Shown here: positions 42,001 through 47,100 of the stretch, piece after piece
How positions within the stretch are numbered: position 1 is the first letter of the stretch
Layout of the letters: every line of letters begins with the position of its first letter
Assembly (NCBI RefSeq): GCF_021462225.1
Contig: NC_061794.1
Location: 45,694,914 to 45,758,913 of the forward strand
Reading direction: 5' to 3'
DNA: 64,000 bases
Source: Girardinichthys multiradiatus
Taxonomy: Eukaryota; Chordata; Actinopteri; Cyprinodontiformes; Goodeidae
Notes under the pieces: generated by a model
The model's input: only the letters and a program-made list of their open reading frames with translations
Databases searched by the model: none
Told to the model about the DNA's origin: nothing
Program-made: the position numbers and the translations under genes

Positions 42001-44065
42001 CTTGAAAATGTCACCTTTCTGGGAGGATTACCTCAACAAAACATCAACAACCTCACAGGATGTATCAGCAATGTCTTCATAAAGAGGTAAAGAAATGCTT
42101 TAGTTTCCCTGGTTTCTCTACAGTGTCGGGGAGATATGTCTCCTTCTTCTTCTTCTTCTTCTGATTTTGCTCTTTTACTAGGCTTCACTGTTTCAGACCA
42201 TCAAACACATTTCAATATCAGACAAAGATTAGCTGAGGAATTACCAAAAACTGACCTTTACAACAACTTTCAATGTCATGTGAACATTTCTTGCTCATAA
42301 AAGCGGTTTAAGTTTCCCCTTTCCCTGCAGAGGGAGGTTAGAGGCCTGTTGACAGCAGAATGATGGGAAAGCAGATTGTAACTAACTGTAGCTTTATAAC
42401 CAAAAAATAAAATATGTGTATGGCTCTTGCCTCCAGGAGCACAGCTGCCCAAATGGTTCAGAACTTGCTGAAGGTGGAACAAAATGTGAACGTTCCTCTG
42501 AGCTGTCCTGCAGCTAGCAAACCTCAGCAGATCATCGCTGATCAGCGGAAACACAAGCATAAGGTACAGCACACACACACAGACACCACTGCTTTTCCAG
42601 TGAAAAAACAATCAGCTGCTGTGAGAACCGGCAAACATGCTGTCTCCCCCTCAGGTCAATCAAAGGAAGCCGTCGAGGTCTCGCAGTCGGAGCGCCAGGG
42701 AGTCCTGCCAGACGGAGCTGTCACACCCTGAGAGCAGAGCGACCCACTTCAGTGGCTCCACCCACAGCTACCAGCGATATGATTCTGTGGTGGGCTCGCT
42801 CAGGTCCATGTGAGTGTAAACATGGATCAACACAGACAGGAAGCTAAATCCAGTTTAGGTGGATGTCCATGTCCATGGTAGGTCTGCAGTTGGTCCATCC
42901 TCTCTCCATGTTCAGATGATGCGTTGAACGGAGCTCTGTGAGGTGGTCAAAGCTTGGGATGTTCGTGATGTTGTCTGTTCTCCAACAAATATCGGAGACC
43001 TTCATAGAACAGCTGCATTAATACTGAGAATAAACTACAAATGTACTCTTTTTACTGATAAGGTGACTAATGAAGTCAGGTTGGTGGACACAGATGTGAT
43101 CAAAGTACAAAGGCATGTCACACTTTTCAGATTTTCACTTGTAAAAAGTCTGTTTAAAATCTTGTATCGTTTTTCTCCCACTTCAGAGTTTTGCACTGCT
43201 ATGTTATTCTATCAAGAGCGTTGAAGTTTCTGGTTGTAATGTGACAAAATGTGAAAACGTTCAAGGGTTACGCAAACCTTTGCAGACATTGTGTACAGCA
43301 TGTGTAAAAAGCAGCATATATGCACGGTCATCGCTGGTCAAACAGGCCCAACAGTGGGCAGGCGGAGCATCAGAACCGGACTGGGAAAAAGGTGACATTA
43401 TTCCCTGATAGCAGCTCTGCTTGATCACAAGGCTCCGGTGTTTATCTCACCTCCAAATTCTCCAGATTTAAATCCATTCGAGCATCTCGAAATGCTCCTA
43501 ACAAACAAGTTTTTTATATAAAGATATTGTTAAATTATCAGAATTTCTTCCTGTTTTTTCTTTTATAACAATAGAAAATGATAAATCTAGTTTTTTTTTT
43601 TTTTTTTACATGTCTAGACGTTGAAAGTAATTATTTGTGCTACATGAGGTTGAGGAGATGAACTCTAAATCGGAGCTACAGAGATCTTTAGACTTTAGAC
43701 CGTGTTTTTATCACTGTGACTGTAATGTTTTGTAGAAACTTTTAGAAAAATGCCTAAAATCCACATAAATATTGACAAGAAGCAGCACTAAAATGTTTTG
43801 CTTACATCTACGTTGAGCTTGCCAGTACAGAAGCCCTAATCCAACGGATCAATGGTTTTTCCACAGCTCTCATCTGTCGTTGGAGTTGAAGATCAACTCC
43901 TCTGATGGCTGCGTGCTGCATGCCGCCGGCAGGCAGCATGGCGGAGCGGCGATGTCACTCAGCGTCTTGAAAGGCCACCTGATGCTCTCAGTAGAGTCAG
44001 CAAAAAGTAAAGTCAAAGTCCGCAGCCTGAACAAATACAACGACGGGCGGTGGCACCTGGTGAGG

Positions 44066-44116
<51 letters not shown>

Positions 44117-47100
44117 TTGGTTTTATTTACAGCTGAAGCCGAATATATACAGAAGCTGTAGAATAAGACAACCTCATTAAATCAGCCTAATCTGTTTCTG
44201 TTTCAGGTTGAGTTAGAATTACTTGATCTATTTTTATTTGCTAAAGACTCAGAAACAAAGACCTAGTTGAACACGTCCTGTTGGGTGAAAATGGACCATC
44301 GACACATTTGGATGAAAAAAGGGCACCATCCCAACTGTAAAGCATGGGGGTGGCAGCATGCAGATTCACAAAGCAGAAGGCATCATGAGAAAATACTGAA
44401 GCAAGATTTGAACGCATCAGCCAAGAAGTTAAACCTTTAACACAAATGCGTCTTTTAAATGGATAATGGTTCTAAGCATAACACCACATTTAATACAGTG
44501 GCTTAAGGACAAAATGCCCTTTAACCCTTTGCATCTTTCACCCTTACCTCCACACGCCTTAGAGGTTGGAGTGTCCCAATTGTCTTTATAGAGGGAAACT
44601 AACGTGATGGGAGCTGCTTATGTAAATCATCTGACAAATGAAAATATTTTACCTGCTTGAATACCATATCAAAAGTTCAATAAGCAATTTAATGTGGAAA
44701 CGGAAGTGTTTCATTTTAAATCTGTCTTAATTTGAAACGTGTTATCGTAACAAGTATTAGAACGTGTTTTATGCATGCCATTGTCTTCTCAACAAAAAGC
44801 TGAGCTGTTTTTTCTGTTTTTCATTGAGTTGCATTGAATTTCCACAAAATAACGACACTAAAAGTACCAGTATTTTGTTTTTAGATCTATCTTTCCTGTC
44901 ATGACATTTTACATCCTCTTCTTCCAAAGTTTTTATGTTTTTCTTCATTTTAAAACCTGAAAATTTTAATAAAATGGTTGTTCTTTAAAAATGACAACAA
45001 ATTTTCTATAGCAGATGTTTATGAAAAGCTATGAGTTGTCCATGTATCATTACGAAACGATACGAACGCGTTTTATTCAGCCGGACTGAGTGTAAAAATG
45101 GTTCTTAGGCTTTTAAAGGTCCAGGACCGTGGCCTAGTGAAACAATAAGGTCCAAATTATATAAAATTTTAATATACTTTAATATAATAGCAGAAAATTG
45201 GTATACTTGTTAAAAGTCTGTTCTTTTGTCCGGAAAGCAAGGTGAAGTATACAGAACGTTGCACATTTTGGAGAAAACCTGGTCTGATTAGGAGAGATGA
45301 CTTCCATCCCCCTGTAGATGGCGCTGCTCTTCTTTCCAGGAATATGGTTTCAAGTTTCTAAAATTAAACATTTCCTTAAGAAAACCTGTGTTGATCCAGA
45401 AGAAATAGTTGCTAAGTGATCATTTCAACAGTTTCAGTCAGGTTTCAGAGCTCCTCATAGCACTAAAACAGTCACTAATGGTATTTTATCAGGTAATGGA
45501 CTTGTGTCTCTACATGTCCTGCTAGATCTCACTGCTGCAGGGCAAAATCAGGAAAGTAACGTTAACAAAAATGGGTTCACCAGATGTTTCTAAGGTTATC
45601 TGCCTTCCATGTCACTGCAGGTCTTCATAAAGCATGAAGGGAACAAGATCAGTCTGACAGTGGGAGGCATCAGCGCTCGATCTAAGAGGATACCCGGAGG
45701 TGCCAAGATGCGGATCACTGGGCCTATATTTATCGGAGGAGTCCCAGCCTCAGTCAAGGTCAAATTTACACTCATTTTTACATAAAACTTCACACATTTA
45801 GTCTTTATCATTTACATTAACATCATATGTAAGAGTATTAAATGTCATATCATTTTCCAGGTCTGGATTTTTACTGACGTGCAGAATTGTCTTAGATTCG
45901 GGTTTTAAACTGGACATGTGGTTCTGAAACTTGGTTCTGTTAGATAGCAACCAAAGCACTAAAAGCTTTTATTTTTACCAACCAAACAAATCCCAAACTG
46001 TGCTTAGAACCATCTTAGTTGTTGGGATAATTTGGTCCAGGCTGGTCCAGTTTAGAACTGGAATAACATTTTTAAGCCAATCGGAAGCCAGTTTCAGTAA
46101 TGTGGTGTTTTGTGATTTATGGGACAGACGAATGATAAAACCCAAATACACAAACGTTTTATTCTCAGTCATCCAGAATTTGATCAGAATACAATCAGAA
46201 ACTTGATTCTGGTAATGAACCCCATGTTAAAACATTTACTTTTCTCATCTACACGAAGCTTCTGCAGGATTGATTTTTTGCCTACAGCTGAAGACTTTGG
46301 TCTTTTGATGAATCACTTTACAGCAATATCTAAATATGAAGAACTGCCTCCCTCCCCCAGTTTCTGAAACTTTCTGCTGTGAACCAAACTTTTTTTAAAG
46401 CTTTTTGTTTGTCGGATGGTTTGTAATTTGTTTATTTGACCTTATTGGGTTTACCTGTCTTGTAAAACTAACTTTGTTCAAGGGCTGTAATTTTTTTTAT
46501 TATCACTATTATGCATGCAAACCTCTCTATAAAATAGGAGCTTTTGTTATTTGTTGCTGTGGGGCATATAGGTGTACAACACAATGCCAAATGTTGCTGT
46601 CAATCAATCTGGGACGGGGTTTTAGGGGGTTTGGAAGAATATGGCAGCACAAAACTTTGGAAAGCTGCATCTGAATGAACCACAAGACTTATGCAACAAT
46701 GTTCTGAACAGTTGAGACCAGAGTAGAGATACAGATAAGAGCTATTGGTCTGGAGAACCCCTCAATCCCTACCGTAAAGCACGGTGGTGGATCATTTGGG
46801 CCTGTTTAACAACAGCAACAAGCTGAAGCTTGGCCCAAACTGGGTCATCAACAGAACCCCCTCAACAAGACCCCAAACACAGCAGCAGAATGGTTCTTCT
46901 TTTTTTAGCCCCATTGAGGATAAGGTGGATCGTTACGTTCTGAATAAAGCTCAGGTTTGAGAATAAAATAAAATCCAAAGGTGTGCAGTTTTTACCTTCA
47001 TCAGAAATCATTTTCACTTTTTGTATTAAAGCTCTGTGTTGTGAATTGTAGCCTGCAGTCTGTGGCGGTTTCATCGGATGTTTCAGGGATCTGAAACTAA

